DNA of 64,000 nt from Arthrobacter sp. AQ5-06 (GCF_003287955.1 NZ_QMKP01000004.1:124001-188000); one strand, 5' to 3'. Counted from the stretch's first letter, positions 1 to 8,875 are shown. The notes: a model not told the origin generated them from the sequence alone. Program-made: numbers and translations.

Positions 1-1335
1 CGCACGTATGGTCCGGACGTCATCGAGACCTATATCATTTCCATGACCCGTGGCGCGGACGATGTCCTGGCCGCGGCCGTCCTGGCCCGCGAGGCGGGCC
101 TCATCAACCTGTTCGGCGAAACTCCCTACGCCAAGATCGGGTTCGCGCCCCTGCTGGAGACCGTGGAGGAGTTGCGTGCCTCGGCCGAGATCGTGGACCA
201 GCTGCTGTCCGTTCCGTCCTACCGCGACCTGGTCCGGCTGCGCGGCGACGTCCAGGAAATCATGCTGGGCTACTCGGACTCCAACAAGGAATCCGGCGTA
301 ATGACCAGCCAGTGGGAGATCCACAAGACCCAGCGGAAGCTGCGCGACGTTGCAGCCAAGCATGGCGTGCGCGTCCGGTTGTTCCACGGCCGCGGCGGTT
401 CCGTGGGCCGCGGCGGCGGACCCACCTACGACGCCATCATGGCCCAGCCCCACGGCGTGCTGGAAGGCGAGATCAAGTTCACCGAACAGGGTGAGGTCAT
501 CTCGGACAAGTACTCGCTGCCCGAGCTGGCCCGGGAAAACCTGGAGCTGTCCCTCGCGGCAGTGCTCCAGGGCTCGGCTCTGCACCGGGATCCGCGCACG
601 TCCGATGACCAGCGCGAACGGTTCGGGCACGTTATGGAAATCATCTCCGACGGTGCCTTCGACCGGTACCGGAAGCTGATTGATGATCCGGACCTGCCCG
701 CGTATTTCCTGGCGTCCACTCCGGTAGAGCAGCTGGGCTCGCTAAACATCGGCTCGCGCCCGTCCAAACGCCCGGATTCCGGGGCGGGGCTTGGCGGACT
801 GCGTGCCATCCCCTGGGTGTTCGGCTGGACGCAGTCCCGGCAGATCGTGCCAGGCTGGTTCGGTGTGGGCTCGGGCCTGAAGGCCGCCCGTGAGGCCGGA
901 AACTCCGCGCAGCTGCTGGAGATGATGGAAAACTGGCACTTCTTCCGGTCAGTACTGTCCAACGTGGAGATGACCCTGGCCAAGACAGACCTGGACATCG
1001 CCGGGTACTATGTGGCAACCCTGGTTCCCGAGGACCTGCACCACATTTTCCGTGCCATCCGTGAAGAGTTCGAACTCACCGTCGCCGAGGTCCAGACCCT
1101 TACCGGCGAGAACGTGCTCCTGGACGCCCAGCCGACGCTCAAGCGTTCGCTGGAGATCCGGGACCAGTACCTGGACCCCATCAGCTACCTGCAGGTGGAG
1201 TTGCTCCGCCGCGTGCGGGCTGCCCAGGGCGCCGAAGGCGAGAGCATCAGCGGCGCCGAGATCGACGAACGGCTCCAGCGGGCCATGCTGATCACCGTCA
1301 ACGGCGTGGCGGCCGGCCTGCGCAACACCGGCTAA
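1..1335 (+). CDS. ppc: Phosphoenolpyruvate carboxylase, C-terminal part (5' end outside window)
   Basis: This enzyme carboxylates phosphoenolpyruvate with bicarbonate to oxaloacetate, an anaplerotic step in the cytoplasm. The reading frame is open from base 1, so the N-terminal half lies outside the window and the first in-frame ATG at 43 is internal. Visible family signatures are [13 protein letters not shown] at the very start, [10 protein letters not shown], the glycine-rich catalytic loop [14 protein letters not shown] (bases about 373-423), SRPSKR, and the [14 protein letters not shown] block. The protein ends in the usual RNTG-type carboxy terminus. The gene converges on an ABC transporter gene, with a long inverted repeat between them. 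Identification is secure. Confidence 0.97.
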   Translation, partial: RTYGPDVIETYIISMTRGADDVLAAAVLAREAGLINLFGETPYAKIGFAPLLETVEELRASAEIVDQLLSVPSYRDLVRLRGDVQEIMLGYSDSNKESGVMTSQWEIHKTQRKLRDVAAKHGVRVRLFHGRGGSVGRGGGPTYDAIMAQPHGVLEGEIKFTEQGEVISDKYSLPELARENLELSLAAVLQGSALHRDPRTSDDQRERFGHVMEIISDGAFDRYRKLIDDPDLPAYFLASTPVEQLGSLNIGSRPSKRPDSGAGLGGLRAIPWVFGWTQSRQIVPGWFGVGSGLKAAREAGNSAQLLEMMENWHFFRSVLSNVEMTLAKTDLDIAGYYVATLVPEDLHHIFRAIREEFELTVAEVQTLTGENVLLDAQPTLKRSLEIRDQYLDPISYLQVELLRRVRAAQGAEGESISGAEIDERLQRAMLITVNGVAAGLRNTG

Positions 1336-1403
1336 CCCCGGACGCTTTCTGCCCTCTCACCCGTGTCACCCGCGTCACCCGTGGGCGCGACCCTCGGAAC
1401 CCC

Positions 1404-1466
1404 GCGCGAACTGGCAGCTAATACCCTCTGCGGCCCCTTTTGACGTCATTAGCTGCCAGTTCGCGC
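1404..1466. repeat. 19-bp perfect inverted repeat between convergent genes
   Basis: The arm GCGCGAACTGGCAGCTAAT at 1404-1422 is repeated as its exact reverse complement at 1448-1466, around a 25-base loop. It lies between the ends of ppc and the ABC ATPase gene, so it could act as a bidirectional terminator, although there is no T run. Its architecture resembles the inverted repeat at 19336-19403, which sits between divergent genes, so a dispersed palindromic element is an alternative. Confidence 0.7.
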
Positions 1467-1470
1467 AAAC

Positions 1471-2214
1471 TCACTGGCTGCCGTAGTGCACCACCACGGT
1501 CCGGCGGGTGCTGCGGCCATCGGCGTAGGGCACCGTGCTGACGCCGACGCCATAAAGGGCTGTGAGTTCCTTTTCGCTCAGGAGTTCCATGGCGTCGCCC
1601 GTCCGGGGGCCGCTGGGCGTGAGCAGGACTGCCCGGTCCGCGAGGTACAGCGCGTGGTCCGGGTGGTGGGTGCTGAGGAGCACCGCCATTCCGTCCGACA
1701 TCAGTTCGCGCAGGAGCCGCAGGACGCGGACCTGGTTCTTGAGGTCCAGGCCGGTGGCGGGCTCGTCCAGCACCAGGACGGGACTGCCGGCCGCAATGGC
1801 CCGGGCGATCAGGACAAGCTGCTGTTCGCCGCCGCTGAGCGTGGGGAAGAACCTGCTGCGGAGGCCGGCGATGCCCACCCTGTCCATCGCCTCCAGGGAA
1901 GCAGCCCGGTCAGCGGCACCAGGCGAACGGAAGAGGCCGATCTGGCGGGCACGTCCCATCAGCACCATGTCCAGGGCCCGGTAGGCGAAGGTACTGCCAT
2001 GGGCCTGCGGGACGTAGCCGGCCCTAGCCGCCCGGGTGACAATTCCCTCTACTGGGGCCAGCAGGCCGGCGGCGCAGCGCACCAGCGTGGTCTTGCCGCT
2101 GCCGTTGGGTCCCAGGACGGCGGTGGCGGTTCCCGGGAGGACCTGAAAGCTGACATCCCGGAAGACCCAATCCGTCCGGCCGTATCCGAAGCCCACGCCG
2201 TTCAGCTCAAGCAC
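1471..2214 (-). CDS. FecE/BtuD-type ABC transporter ATP-binding protein
   Basis: This is the ATPase of an importer for iron-siderophore, haem, cobalamin or a similar metal complex; it powers the permease encoded just upstream. Visible motifs are Walker A GPNGSGKTT, the signature LSGGEQQ, Walker B VLVLDEP and the switch region STHHPDH. I chose the GTG at 2214 because it overlaps the permease stop codon and has an AGGA ribosome-binding site nine bases upstream. An in-frame ATG at 2253 would add 13 residues. Substrate cannot be told from the sequence. Confidence 0.88.
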   Translation of the reverse strand: MLELNGVGFGYGRTDWVFRDVSFQVLPGTATAVLGPNGSGKTTLVRCAAGLLAPVEGIVTRAARAGYVPQAHGSTFAYRALDMVLMGRARQIGLFRSPGAADRAASLEAMDRVGIAGLRSRFFPTLSGGEQQLVLIARAIAAGSPVLVLDEPATGLDLKNQVRVLRLLRELMSDGMAVLLSTHHPDHALYLADRAVLLTPSGPRTGDAMELLSEKELTALYGVGVSTVPYADGRSTRRTVVVHYGSQ

Positions 2215-3304
2215 TTTCCCAGATCCTGTCCCGGTTCCGGCGCAGCAGGACAAAAAACACTGGCGCTCCGATCAGCGCCGTCAGCACGCCGAGCGGGATC
2301 TCGCCCGCCGTCGCGGTGCGTGCCACAGTGTCCACGAGCATGATGTAGGCACCGCCCAGGAGGAATGACACCGGCAGCAGGACCCGATGGTCCGGTCCCA
2401 CCCACATCCTTGCCAGGTGCGGGACCACCAGGCCCACCCAACTCACTGCGCCGCTTACGGCCACAGCCCCGGCCACGATCAGTGCCACCGAGACCAGCAC
2501 CACCCAGCGCAGCGGGCGGGGCCGGATCCCGAGCGCAGTGGCGTCGTCGTCGCCCAGTGAGAGCACGTTGATGCGCCAGCGCAGGGCCACGAGCACCAGC
2601 GCGCCACCGACGACGGGAATCAGTGCCACTGCCACCTTGCCGAAGGTGGCAGTGGCTACGCTCCCCAAGAGCCAGAAAACGATGGCCGGCAAGGTGGTGT
2701 TGGGATCCGCGATGTAAGTCACCAGGGCTACCAGCGCGGAAAAGAACGATCCCGTGACCACGCCGCCCAACACGATCATGAGCAGGGGAGTCCCGCCGCG
2801 CCCGGACGTGATGAGGAACAGGGTGGCCAGGGCGACCAGTCCGAAGGCGAAGGAACTGGTGATCAGCGCGAACGTCCCCAACCCCAGGAGCAGAGCCAGC
2901 GCCCCGCCGAAGGACGCGCCCGCGGAAACACCGATGATGTCCGGGCTGACGAGCGGATTGTGGAAGATGGCCTGCAGCGCGGCGCCGCCGATCGCCAGGC
3001 CGCCGCCCACCAGCAGCGCCAGCAGCACGCGGGGCAGCCTGACCAGGAGCACCACATTCTCCTCCGTGGCGGTTGCCTCCACCGGGATGGGGACCACATG
3101 CCCCGCCAGGATCTGGACAACGTGCCAGAGCGGCACGTTGTAACGGCCCACCGCCAAAGCCACCAGCGCCACGGCAACCAGGAAGACTGTGCTGATGGCA
3201 ATAGGCTTCAGGGCCGATGGTCCGTGCCTTTTGTCTTCGTCTCGGACCGTAGACGTCCGGCCTCGGCGGGTATCAAGCCGTTCGTCGCTGGCGTCATGCA
3301 GCAT
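2207..3304 (-). CDS. FecCD-family ABC transporter permease
   Basis: This multi-spanning inner-membrane permease of the FecCD/BtuC family has 365 residues, with a soluble N-terminal stretch of about 30 residues followed by many hydrophobic segments. Family features include GGGLAIGGAALQAIFHNPL, the conserved segment after the first helices, and a C-terminal GLVVPHLARMWVGPDHR block. It overlaps the substrate-binding protein gene by 11 bases and the ATPase gene by about 8, so the three form one translationally coupled operon in the order binding protein, permease, ATPase. The transported metal complex is unknown. Confidence 0.92.
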   Translation of the reverse strand: MLHDASDERLDTRRGRTSTVRDEDKRHGPSALKPIAISTVFLVAVALVALAVGRYNVPLWHVVQILAGHVVPIPVEATATEENVVLLVRLPRVLLALLVGGGLAIGGAALQAIFHNPLVSPDIIGVSAGASFGGALALLLGLGTFALITSSFAFGLVALATLFLITSGRGGTPLLMIVLGGVVTGSFFSALVALVTYIADPNTTLPAIVFWLLGSVATATFGKVAVALIPVVGGALVLVALRWRINVLSLGDDDATALGIRPRPLRWVVLVSVALIVAGAVAVSGAVSWVGLVVPHLARMWVGPDHRVLLPVSFLLGGAYIMLVDTVARTATAGEIPLGVLTALIGAPVFFVLLRRNRDRIWESA

Positions 3305-4454
3305 TGAACTGCCGGTAGTGGTCAGATTCGGCGTTCGCCGCGGTCCACAGGACCTTGTCCAGCTCTGCCGCGGTCGGCTTGTGGCTGTACAGGAAATCGA
3401 AGTACTCGGTGACTTTGCTCCGGAGAAGGGAACGCTGCCGGGGGAACGCTATGTCGCTGAGCCAGTGCCACATCAGCGGTGATTCCTGCCCGGGGGGATC
3501 CCACCGGTACCCACCCAGCGGCACCTTGTACACGCGCCGGTTCTTTACCGCGGACGCGGTCTGCCAGACGGGGTCCGAGTAGAGGTCCTGGGGCATGGCG
3601 CCGTCGAAATTTCCCAGCAGGATGATCTCCGGATCCCACCGCAGCACCTGCTCGACGTCCAGGCCCACCATTCCCGATCCTTGGAGCGGATCGTCCCCGG
3701 TGGCGGGATTCGTGCCACCCACCAGCTTGATGTAGAAATCGTTGTAGCTGTTGGCCGCGGCCACCTTCAGGCCGCCGGTGAACCGGTTGAAGTACAGGAT
3801 GCTGGGCCCGGTGGAGTTCCGGCCAGCCGCCAGCTCCTTGATAGCGGCCAGTTCCAGGTCGCTCCGGGACTTCATATCCACGGCGCGTTCGGGCTTCCCC
3901 AGCATCGTGGCGAACATGGCCACCCAGGCGTCCACATCCTCCTGCTTGCCGGTGTTGGTCAGCCCGATGACGTTCAGGCCGGCCTCTTCCAGCGGCTCGA
4001 TGAGCTGGGCGTCTGACCATTGGATCACCACGTCGGGATCCAGGGCACGCACGCTCTCCACGTTGGCGGTGAAGTCCTGGGTGGCGATCTCGTGCGGCAG
4101 CTCCAAGGCTTTGGGAAACATCGTGCCCATGATGCCGTCGCGCATAGCCACCCAGGACGCGTTGTGCATGGCAGCGAGATGGTCAGCGGTACGGTCCACG
4201 GCCACCAGCAGCGACGCCGACGGCATGGGAATGGTCACCACCCGCGTCACGGGCCGGGCGAAGGTGATGGTCTTGCCGCGCTGGTCGGTGACGCTGATCC
4301 TGGTGCCTCCGGTGCCTCCGGTCCCGCCGCTCACAGAAGGGCCCGACGACGGCGGGGAACCGGGGGTGCCGGCGCATCCGGCAAGGAGGGCTGCAGAGCC
4401 GCTCGCCGCAAGGAGTTGAAGGGCGGTGCGCCGGTTCAGATCAGTGGTTGCCAT
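3294..4454 (-). CDS. ABC transporter substrate-binding lipoprotein (FecB/FepB type)
   Basis: This is the extracytoplasmic binding component of the metal-complex importer. The N terminus has a twin-arginine-like start (NRRTALQLLAAS) and a lipobox LLAGC at about residues 23-27, so export and lipid anchoring are predicted. A Gly/Ser/Pro/Thr-rich linker follows, then a periplasmic-binding domain with the typical opening ISVTDQRGKTITFARPVTRV. It is the first gene of the three-gene operon and diverges from the gene at 4607. Its nearness to the hydrogenase island is suggestive, but the substrate could equally be a siderophore. Confidence 0.9.
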   Translation of the reverse strand: MATTDLNRRTALQLLAASGSAALLAGCAGTPGSPPSSGPSVSGGTGGTGGTRISVTDQRGKTITFARPVTRVVTIPMPSASLLVAVDRTADHLAAMHNASWVAMRDGIMGTMFPKALELPHEIATQDFTANVESVRALDPDVVIQWSDAQLIEPLEEAGLNVIGLTNTGKQEDVDAWVAMFATMLGKPERAVDMKSRSDLELAAIKELAAGRNSTGPSILYFNRFTGGLKVAAANSYNDFYIKLVGGTNPATGDDPLQGSGMVGLDVEQVLRWDPEIILLGNFDGAMPQDLYSDPVWQTASAVKNRRVYKVPLGGYRWDPPGQESPLMWHWLSDIAFPRQRSLLRSKVTEYFDFLYSHKPTAAELDKVLWTAANAESDHYRQFNAA

Positions 4455-4606
4455 GGTGTGTGCCCCCTGTGCGTCGGTCTACACAGCATCCGCTCGTGCG
4501 TGGAGGCTGTCAACGGTTTTTGTCGTGCCCTGAAGGCCCTCCGGCCCTTGCCCGGCCTGCGTCGTGGTGCTACGTTCAAAAGACTCTCGGAGAAGGTGGC
4601 CACGCG

Positions 4607-5380
4607 ATGGTTGTCGATGGTGCCCAGTTGTTTGTCCGGTATGCCTACCCGCCCAATTCCCGTGGCAGCTGCGGCCCTCCCGACAGCGACGCCCTGTTGC
4701 ACTATGGCCAGTCCGGCGTCACAGACCAGGGCCTCCGGGAACTCGCGAAGGGCTTTGCCGGTGCCTGGCCGTACCTGGAACTCATTGCCGGCGCCCACGG
4801 CATCCCCGACCCGCTCGACGCGCGCGTAGTGGAGGCCTACTGGGTGGGAAACAGGCTGCTGGACACCGTGGGCATCAGCACCATGGGCAACTCGATGGAA
4901 GACCGGTTCCGGGCACGCACCGGCCGGCAGTTTCCGCACCTCGTGGAAGGGGTCCTAGCCGGCGGCGTTCCGCACCACAGCTTCCACGTCTTTGAAATCT
5001 ATCCTTGGCTGGGACTGCTGCGTGATGACCGCCGGTACGCCACCGCGCTGAACGTGCTTGACCGCTGCCGGATCCGGTGGGGCGAGGTCCTGGCCATCAC
5101 CGGCGACGAAGCCGTGGTGAAGTCGCGTCCCCTGACCTGGGACGGCACATCCCTGACTGTGGGGGATCCCGTGGTGGAGTCCGCCAAATACGCCGTGAAC
5201 GGGACCGGCTTTGTTGCCGGGCTGGCGGCGGGCGATGTGGTGTCGCTCCACTGGGACTGGGTCTGTGACCGGCTGACACCCCATCAGTTGCAGCACTTGA
5301 AGTACTTCACCGGCCGGCATCTCACGATCGCCAACAGCGGCGTGGAGCACCGCGGCGCAGCCATCGCATTGGAGCGCTGA
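4607..5380 (+). CDS. Uncharacterised protein beside hydrogenase genes (possibly DUF6390)
   Basis: The product is a soluble-looking protein of 257 residues without signal peptide or membrane segments. The ATG at 4607 was chosen because GGAGAAGG lies about ten bases upstream; the frame is open further 5' but that part looks non-coding. It opens with MVVDGAQLFVRYAYPPNS and contains the segment FHVFEIYPWLGLLR. I believe it belongs to the uncharacterised DUF6390 family often found near actinobacterial hydrogenases, but I recall this only loosely. It converges on the end of the hydrogenase operon, which supports a hydrogenase-related role. Confidence 0.75.
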   Translation: MVVDGAQLFVRYAYPPNSRGSCGPPDSDALLHYGQSGVTDQGLRELAKGFAGAWPYLELIAGAHGIPDPLDARVVEAYWVGNRLLDTVGISTMGNSMEDRFRARTGRQFPHLVEGVLAGGVPHHSFHVFEIYPWLGLLRDDRRYATALNVLDRCRIRWGEVLAITGDEAVVKSRPLTWDGTSLTVGDPVVESAKYAVNGTGFVAGLAAGDVVSLHWDWVCDRLTPHQLQHLKYFTGRHLTIANSGVEHRGAAIALER

Positions 5381-5430
5381 GCCCTGGAACACTAGGCCTT
5401 GGAAGCCTGGAGCTAGTGCGGTCCCCGTGG

Positions 5431-5769
5431 CTACGGCGACTGGGGTGACGCAGTATCGGAGTCGTCCGGAGGTTGGACGGCGGTCGAATCACGCGGTGAG
5501 GATTCGCCGGTAGGGCGTTCCGCCGGGCCCGCATCCGTGCCGGTGTCCTCGCGGCCTGGTTCCTTGCCTTCCTCCTTGATGACGTCTTCACCGTGCCGGG
5601 TGGTGCTCGCGCCCACTCCTTCCGGAGCCATCGCGGCGTCCTCAGGGGTTTCGTCGGAACCCGGGTGGGCGGGCTCCTTCAGCGGCGGCTCGCTGCCCCA
5701 GGCGCGCGCTGTGCCCGGCGAGGTCCCCTGCTCCTCGTCAGTTGGTTCGGACGGATTCATCGGTGTCAT
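5431..5769 (-). CDS. Acidic, low-complexity protein at the end of the hydrogenase operon
   Basis: The product has 112 residues rich in Pro, Glu, Asp, Ser, Thr and Gly, with no hydrophobic segment, and is predicted to be intrinsically disordered. It starts with a strong AAGGAG ribosome-binding site and overlaps the 3' end of hypC by about 30 bases, so it is likely translated with the operon. I do not recognise the family. The good start site and codon pattern argue that it is real, but no function can be inferred beyond hydrogenase association. Confidence 0.55.
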   Translation of the reverse strand: MTPMNPSEPTDEEQGTSPGTARAWGSEPPLKEPAHPGSDETPEDAAMAPEGVGASTTRHGEDVIKEEGKEPGREDTGTDAGPAERPTGESSPRDSTAVQPPDDSDTASPQSP

Positions 5770-6070
5770 GGTGTTCTCCTTGATCGTGGTGGTGGTCAGC
5801 CGGCGGCGGAACGTCGTTGCCGTCGTAGCCGGGTTGCCGTGGGCGCCCCATCAGTTCGAGGCCGCTCATTGCCTGGTCAGCGCCTGCGTCGTCCACCCGC
5901 TCCAGCGCGAACCCCATGTGGATGAGGACCCAGCTGCCCGGTGGGAGCGGACCGTCGTCCAGGAGCCCGATGTTGATCTTGCGCTGCACGCCAGCCACGT
6001 TCACCAGGGCAAGCTGGTTGCCGTAACCATCAATCGGGCCGATGACCTGGCCGGGGATTCCGAGGCACAT
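5738..6070 (-). CDS. hypC: Hydrogenase assembly chaperone HypC
   Basis: HypC carries the Fe(CN)2CO intermediate with HypD and docks to the immature hydrogenase large subunit. The 110-residue protein begins MCLGIPGQV, with the essential Cys2 exposed after methionine removal, and has the conserved VNVAGVQRKINIGLL and VLIHMGFALERV segments. The C-terminal tail is longer than in minimal HypC and is rich in His and Asp (ADHHHDQGEHHD). An AAGGCGGA site precedes the ATG. It follows the maturation protease gene by about 12 bases. Its partner hypD is not in this window. Confidence 0.95.
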   Translation of the reverse strand: MCLGIPGQVIGPIDGYGNQLALVNVAGVQRKINIGLLDDGPLPPGSWVLIHMGFALERVDDAGADQAMSGLELMGRPRQPGYDGNDVPPPADHHHDQGEHHDTDESVRTN

Positions 6071-6082
6071 GGTTGGTCCGCC

Positions 6083-6688
6083 TTAGGTCTGCTTGGAGGT
6101 GTGCTGGCTGAGGAGACTGACGACGGCGGCCATCGCCCCCGGGAGGGCGGCCGACACCGGCGGCGTCAGGCCGATGCCCTCGGTGACGTCGGCAGGAACG
6201 CAGCCCACTACGTAGGTCACGGGAACCTCGCCGCCCAGCGTCCGGAGCTTGCCCAGGACGGCGGCAGGGTCCATGCCGTGCGGGTCCAGGGAGGCACCGC
6301 CGTCGAGATCCTCGCTACGGATCCGGAGTACACGCAGGCTGCCCGGGGACGTACCGCCGTCGCCCTCTGTGACCGGGTTGGGAGGTACAGCTGAGTCCGG
6401 CGGCACGGCATCCACGAGCACCAGCACATCCACTCCGGCAAGGAGGTCGTACGTGAGGTGCATGCCGCGGATGCCGTAGTCCACCACCTCCACGCCGGGC
6501 GGAAGGTGTCCGTCCGAGGCCAGCCGGCGGGCGACTTCGGGCCCGAAGCCGTCGTCGCGCAGGAACATGTTGCCCACGCCTGCCACCAGCACACGTGAAG
6601 CGTTCTGCGCAGGCCCGGGCGCGCCGGGAGGTGCAGAAGCCGGTGCGGTTGGTGCGGATAACGCGGCGGAGGACGCCATGCCGGTCAC
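6083..6688 (-). CDS. [NiFe] hydrogenase maturation protease (HyaD/HybD type)
   Basis: This endopeptidase removes the C-terminal tail of the large subunit once nickel is inserted. The 201-residue protein has a Pro/Ala-rich leader of about 30 residues, then the family core GVGNMFLRDDGFGPEVARRL, with the acidic nickel-sensing position in the RDDGFG stretch, and VVDYGIRGMHLTYDLL. The start is GTG at 6688, overlapping the stop of the upstream 39-residue gene as GTGA, so it is translationally coupled. The target is most likely the large subunit encoded at 10505-12298. Confidence 0.93.
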   Translation of the reverse strand: MTGMASSAALSAPTAPASAPPGAPGPAQNASRVLVAGVGNMFLRDDGFGPEVARRLASDGHLPPGVEVVDYGIRGMHLTYDLLAGVDVLVLVDAVPPDSAVPPNPVTEGDGGTSPGSLRVLRIRSEDLDGGASLDPHGMDPAAVLGKLRTLGGEVPVTYVVGCVPADVTEGIGLTPPVSAALPGAMAAVVSLLSQHTSKQT

Positions 6689-6804
6689 ATCCGCCGTGCC
6701 CTCAGATAGCGCTGGACGTCAGGGACCGAACGGATCCCGACGTAGATGGCGCCGAGTGCCAGCGCCGCCAGCAACCCTACCGTGGACATTCCTATGATTC
6801 TCAT
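6685..6804 (-). CDS. 39-residue single-span membrane peptide in hydrogenase operon (DUF6893-like)
   Basis: This gene encodes MRIIGMSTVGLLAALALGAI followed by YVGIRSVPDVQRYLRARRM. One hydrophobic helix (about residues 7-23) precedes a short basic tail with the pattern PDVQRYLRARRM. The ATG at 6804 overlaps the stop of the preceding gene as ATGA, and its own stop overlaps the next start as GTGA, so it is locked into the operon. It resembles the small actinobacterial DUF6893 family as I recall it. A role in anchoring or assembling the hydrogenase at the membrane is an inference. Confidence 0.8.
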   Translation of the reverse strand: MRIIGMSTVGLLAALALGAIYVGIRSVPDVQRYLRARRM

Positions 6805-8213
6805 GGCGGACTTTCCTTTCCATCCTGCCCCAGGGGTTCGAGCTCTTCCGGCGAATAATAGAAGGACCTGCCGTAGCCTTCGTGGAGGTCTGCGGCCGGG
6901 TCCTGTTCGAGGACCAGGCCTACGTGGGTGCTGCCGTCAACATCGAAGTGGACGCTGGTGACGCGTCCCGTCTGCCCGGCGAAGAACAAGTCCTGGGCAT
7001 CGGCGCGCCTGCTCGGATTCACCCTGACCCTGCTGCCGCGGGCCACCGGGACCCCGTTGATCAGGACGGCGTCCATGTGCGGCTGGACCAGGGCTTCGGC
7101 TTCGGGTGTCCACCACGCGTTTTCCTCGCCGGCGACTCCGGTGATTCGGGTGGGTCCGGTGCCGGGAGGTTCCGGGATGGCCAGGGCATGGGGATTGCGC
7201 AGGATGCCGTGCAGCTGCTGCAGCTCCTCGGGGGACATGGCCTCGCACCGGTCGATGATGGCTGCCGCCCGTGGATCCGTGGCGCGGGCTTCGGCTTTTT
7301 CCTCCTCGGTCAGTGTCAGCACGCGCAGGGTGAGGATCTCGTCGATTTCCGTGGAGTCGTAAAGCGCCACCGAGCTTTCCGGGGCCACCGCCGGGTGGTC
7401 GTACAGGATGATCGGGGACACCAGCAACACGTCCGACTGCCCTTCCGGGCCAGCCAAAACCGGCCAGCACCGGTGCTGTTTGCAGGTTCCCGCCGCAGTC
7501 TGGGCTTCTGGTGGCGGCTCGAGCAGAGAAACAAAATCCGCGTCCTGGAGGCACAGCAGCAGATGCGTGCCAATGAAGGACCGGGCGATCGCATCCTGCC
7601 TGGTCCAGGCACCCGCCGTGCCTGACGCAGTGTTCGCAGCCCTATTAATTGTGCCGACGCGCAGCCTGACCAGAGCCCCGCCGGCAGGCGCAGCTTCCAG
7701 TCTCACTTCTCCCCGGAGCGGACGACGACGGCGGACCAGCTTCCCAGCCAGCCGCCCCGAGGCATCACGGAGTTCCTCGGCGTCCTCTCCGCCGGGAATC
7801 TCCACGGGCACCACCATTTCCCGCCCGCTGAGCCCGGCCACGGGGAACGGTCCCAGCGTGACTTCCCGCTCCACTGCCTCGTCCCAGCTCAGCCAGCGGG
7901 CGGCACCGACCGTGAGCTCATCCACCGCCGTGAACCCGCCGTCGTCGTCCATCCTCTCGGCGGACCGGCTCTGGAGCTGCAGAAAGCGCACATGGACTTC
8001 GACGGCAGCCTGCGGGCCGGGGGAGAGCAGGCAGTCCGCGAACATGTCCGGTTCTTCGCCGGTGCCGGCAGCGGCGGCGCCCGGCGGGCCGAGGATGCCG
8101 AACTGCCACCGGGCCTGGTTCTTCTGCGAGGACGCGCGGTACGGGTAGAGCAGGTAGCCCTCGTACAGGACGGCATCTGCCACGGCCCGGGCAAGGCTCA
8201 GACTCATGTTCAT
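6801..8213 (-). CDS. Uncharacterised hydrogenase-operon protein, 470 residues
   Basis: I do not recognise a named domain. The start at 8213 was chosen because its ATG overlaps the upstream stop as ATGA, although the frame stays open further 5'. The protein is soluble and acidic, opens with a conserved-looking AVLYEGYLLYPYRASSQKNQ segment, and ends with the pattern GYGRSFYYSPEELEPL. Four residues overlap into the 39-residue gene's start. Its fixed place between the next upstream gene and the maturation genes suggests a role in hydrogenase assembly or electron transfer, which is inference. Confidence 0.8.
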   Translation of the reverse strand: MNMSLSLARAVADAVLYEGYLLYPYRASSQKNQARWQFGILGPPGAAAAGTGEEPDMFADCLLSPGPQAAVEVHVRFLQLQSRSAERMDDDGGFTAVDELTVGAARWLSWDEAVEREVTLGPFPVAGLSGREMVVPVEIPGGEDAEELRDASGRLAGKLVRRRRPLRGEVRLEAAPAGGALVRLRVGTINRAANTASGTAGAWTRQDAIARSFIGTHLLLCLQDADFVSLLEPPPEAQTAAGTCKQHRCWPVLAGPEGQSDVLLVSPIILYDHPAVAPESSVALYDSTEIDEILTLRVLTLTEEEKAEARATDPRAAAIIDRCEAMSPEELQQLHGILRNPHALAIPEPPGTGPTRITGVAGEENAWWTPEAEALVQPHMDAVLINGVPVARGSRVRVNPSRRADAQDLFFAGQTGRVTSVHFDVDGSTHVGLVLEQDPAADLHEGYGRSFYYSPEELEPLGQDGKESPP

Positions 8214-8875
8214 GGCACCGGGTCTCCTGACAGTGCCGGGGATACCGCGGCGGCATTCGCCAGCAGGCTTTCCACGGTGGCATCCCAGGAGGTCAGGCCC
8301 CGGGCCGCCTTGTAGTGCGACAGGGCCGCGAGCACATCCCGGTCCAGCCGGAGCCACCCCGTGTTGGGAAAGTACTGGTCCATCAGCCGGTGCCAGGCGT
8401 CCACGGGAAGCCGGTAGGAGGCTTCGAGGTCCCAGGGCACCTGTTCCACACCGAAGCCGGTCTGGCCCTTGGTGAAGACGGTGCCGGAGAACAGCAGTTC
8501 CAGCGGGACCAGTCCGTCACGCAGGGACTGCAGGTATTTGGCGGCGGAAACCTCGAAGTCAAAGGTGCAGGGCAGCGGGAGTCCCACCTCGGTTTCGCCG
8601 GTGAAACCCTGGACCATAGTGCTGCACTGCTGCCAAAGGAAGGACTTCAGGGTTGTGGGCCAGCGGCTGCGCTCGCCGAAGAGGTCCAGCAGGCCTGCTT
8701 CTTCCTCGGGCGTGTAGCCGCGGCGCTGGGGCAGGATCCGGACCTGGCACCGCAAGGCGATGGCGTGTACCGCGGCACCGGTGGATTCGGTCACGCGCAG
8801 CTTCGCGGTGAGCTGGGGCGCCGCCGCGTACGGTTCGGGCTGGATGTCCAGGACCTCGAACGCCAGCGCAGTCAC
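8210..8875 (-). CDS. Uncharacterised hydrogenase-operon protein (DUF6084-like)
   Basis: The product has 221 residues and is predicted to be soluble. The GTG start at 8875 overlaps the stop of the preceding gene as GTGA, so I preferred it to the upstream in-frame ATG at 8998. The N-terminal half reads like a beta-rich domain (FEVLDIQPEPYAAAPQLTAK) and the C-terminal half contains FPNTGWLRLDRDVLAALSHY. I associate it with the uncharacterised DUF6084 family seen in actinobacterial hydrogenase operons, from memory. No catalytic motif is visible. Confidence 0.82.
   Translation of the reverse strand: MTALAFEVLDIQPEPYAAAPQLTAKLRVTESTGAAVHAIALRCQVRILPQRRGYTPEEEAGLLDLFGERSRWPTTLKSFLWQQCSTMVQGFTGETEVGLPLPCTFDFEVSAAKYLQSLRDGLVPLELLFSGTVFTKGQTGFGVEQVPWDLEASYRLPVDAWHRLMDQYFPNTGWLRLDRDVLAALSHYKAARGLTSWDATVESLLANAAAVSPALSGDPVP

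Noticed and set aside
5390-5416. CACTAG...CTAGTG hairpin as a terminator of the gene at 4607
   Set aside because: The stem is short and interrupted and no T run follows; I was not confident enough to list it.
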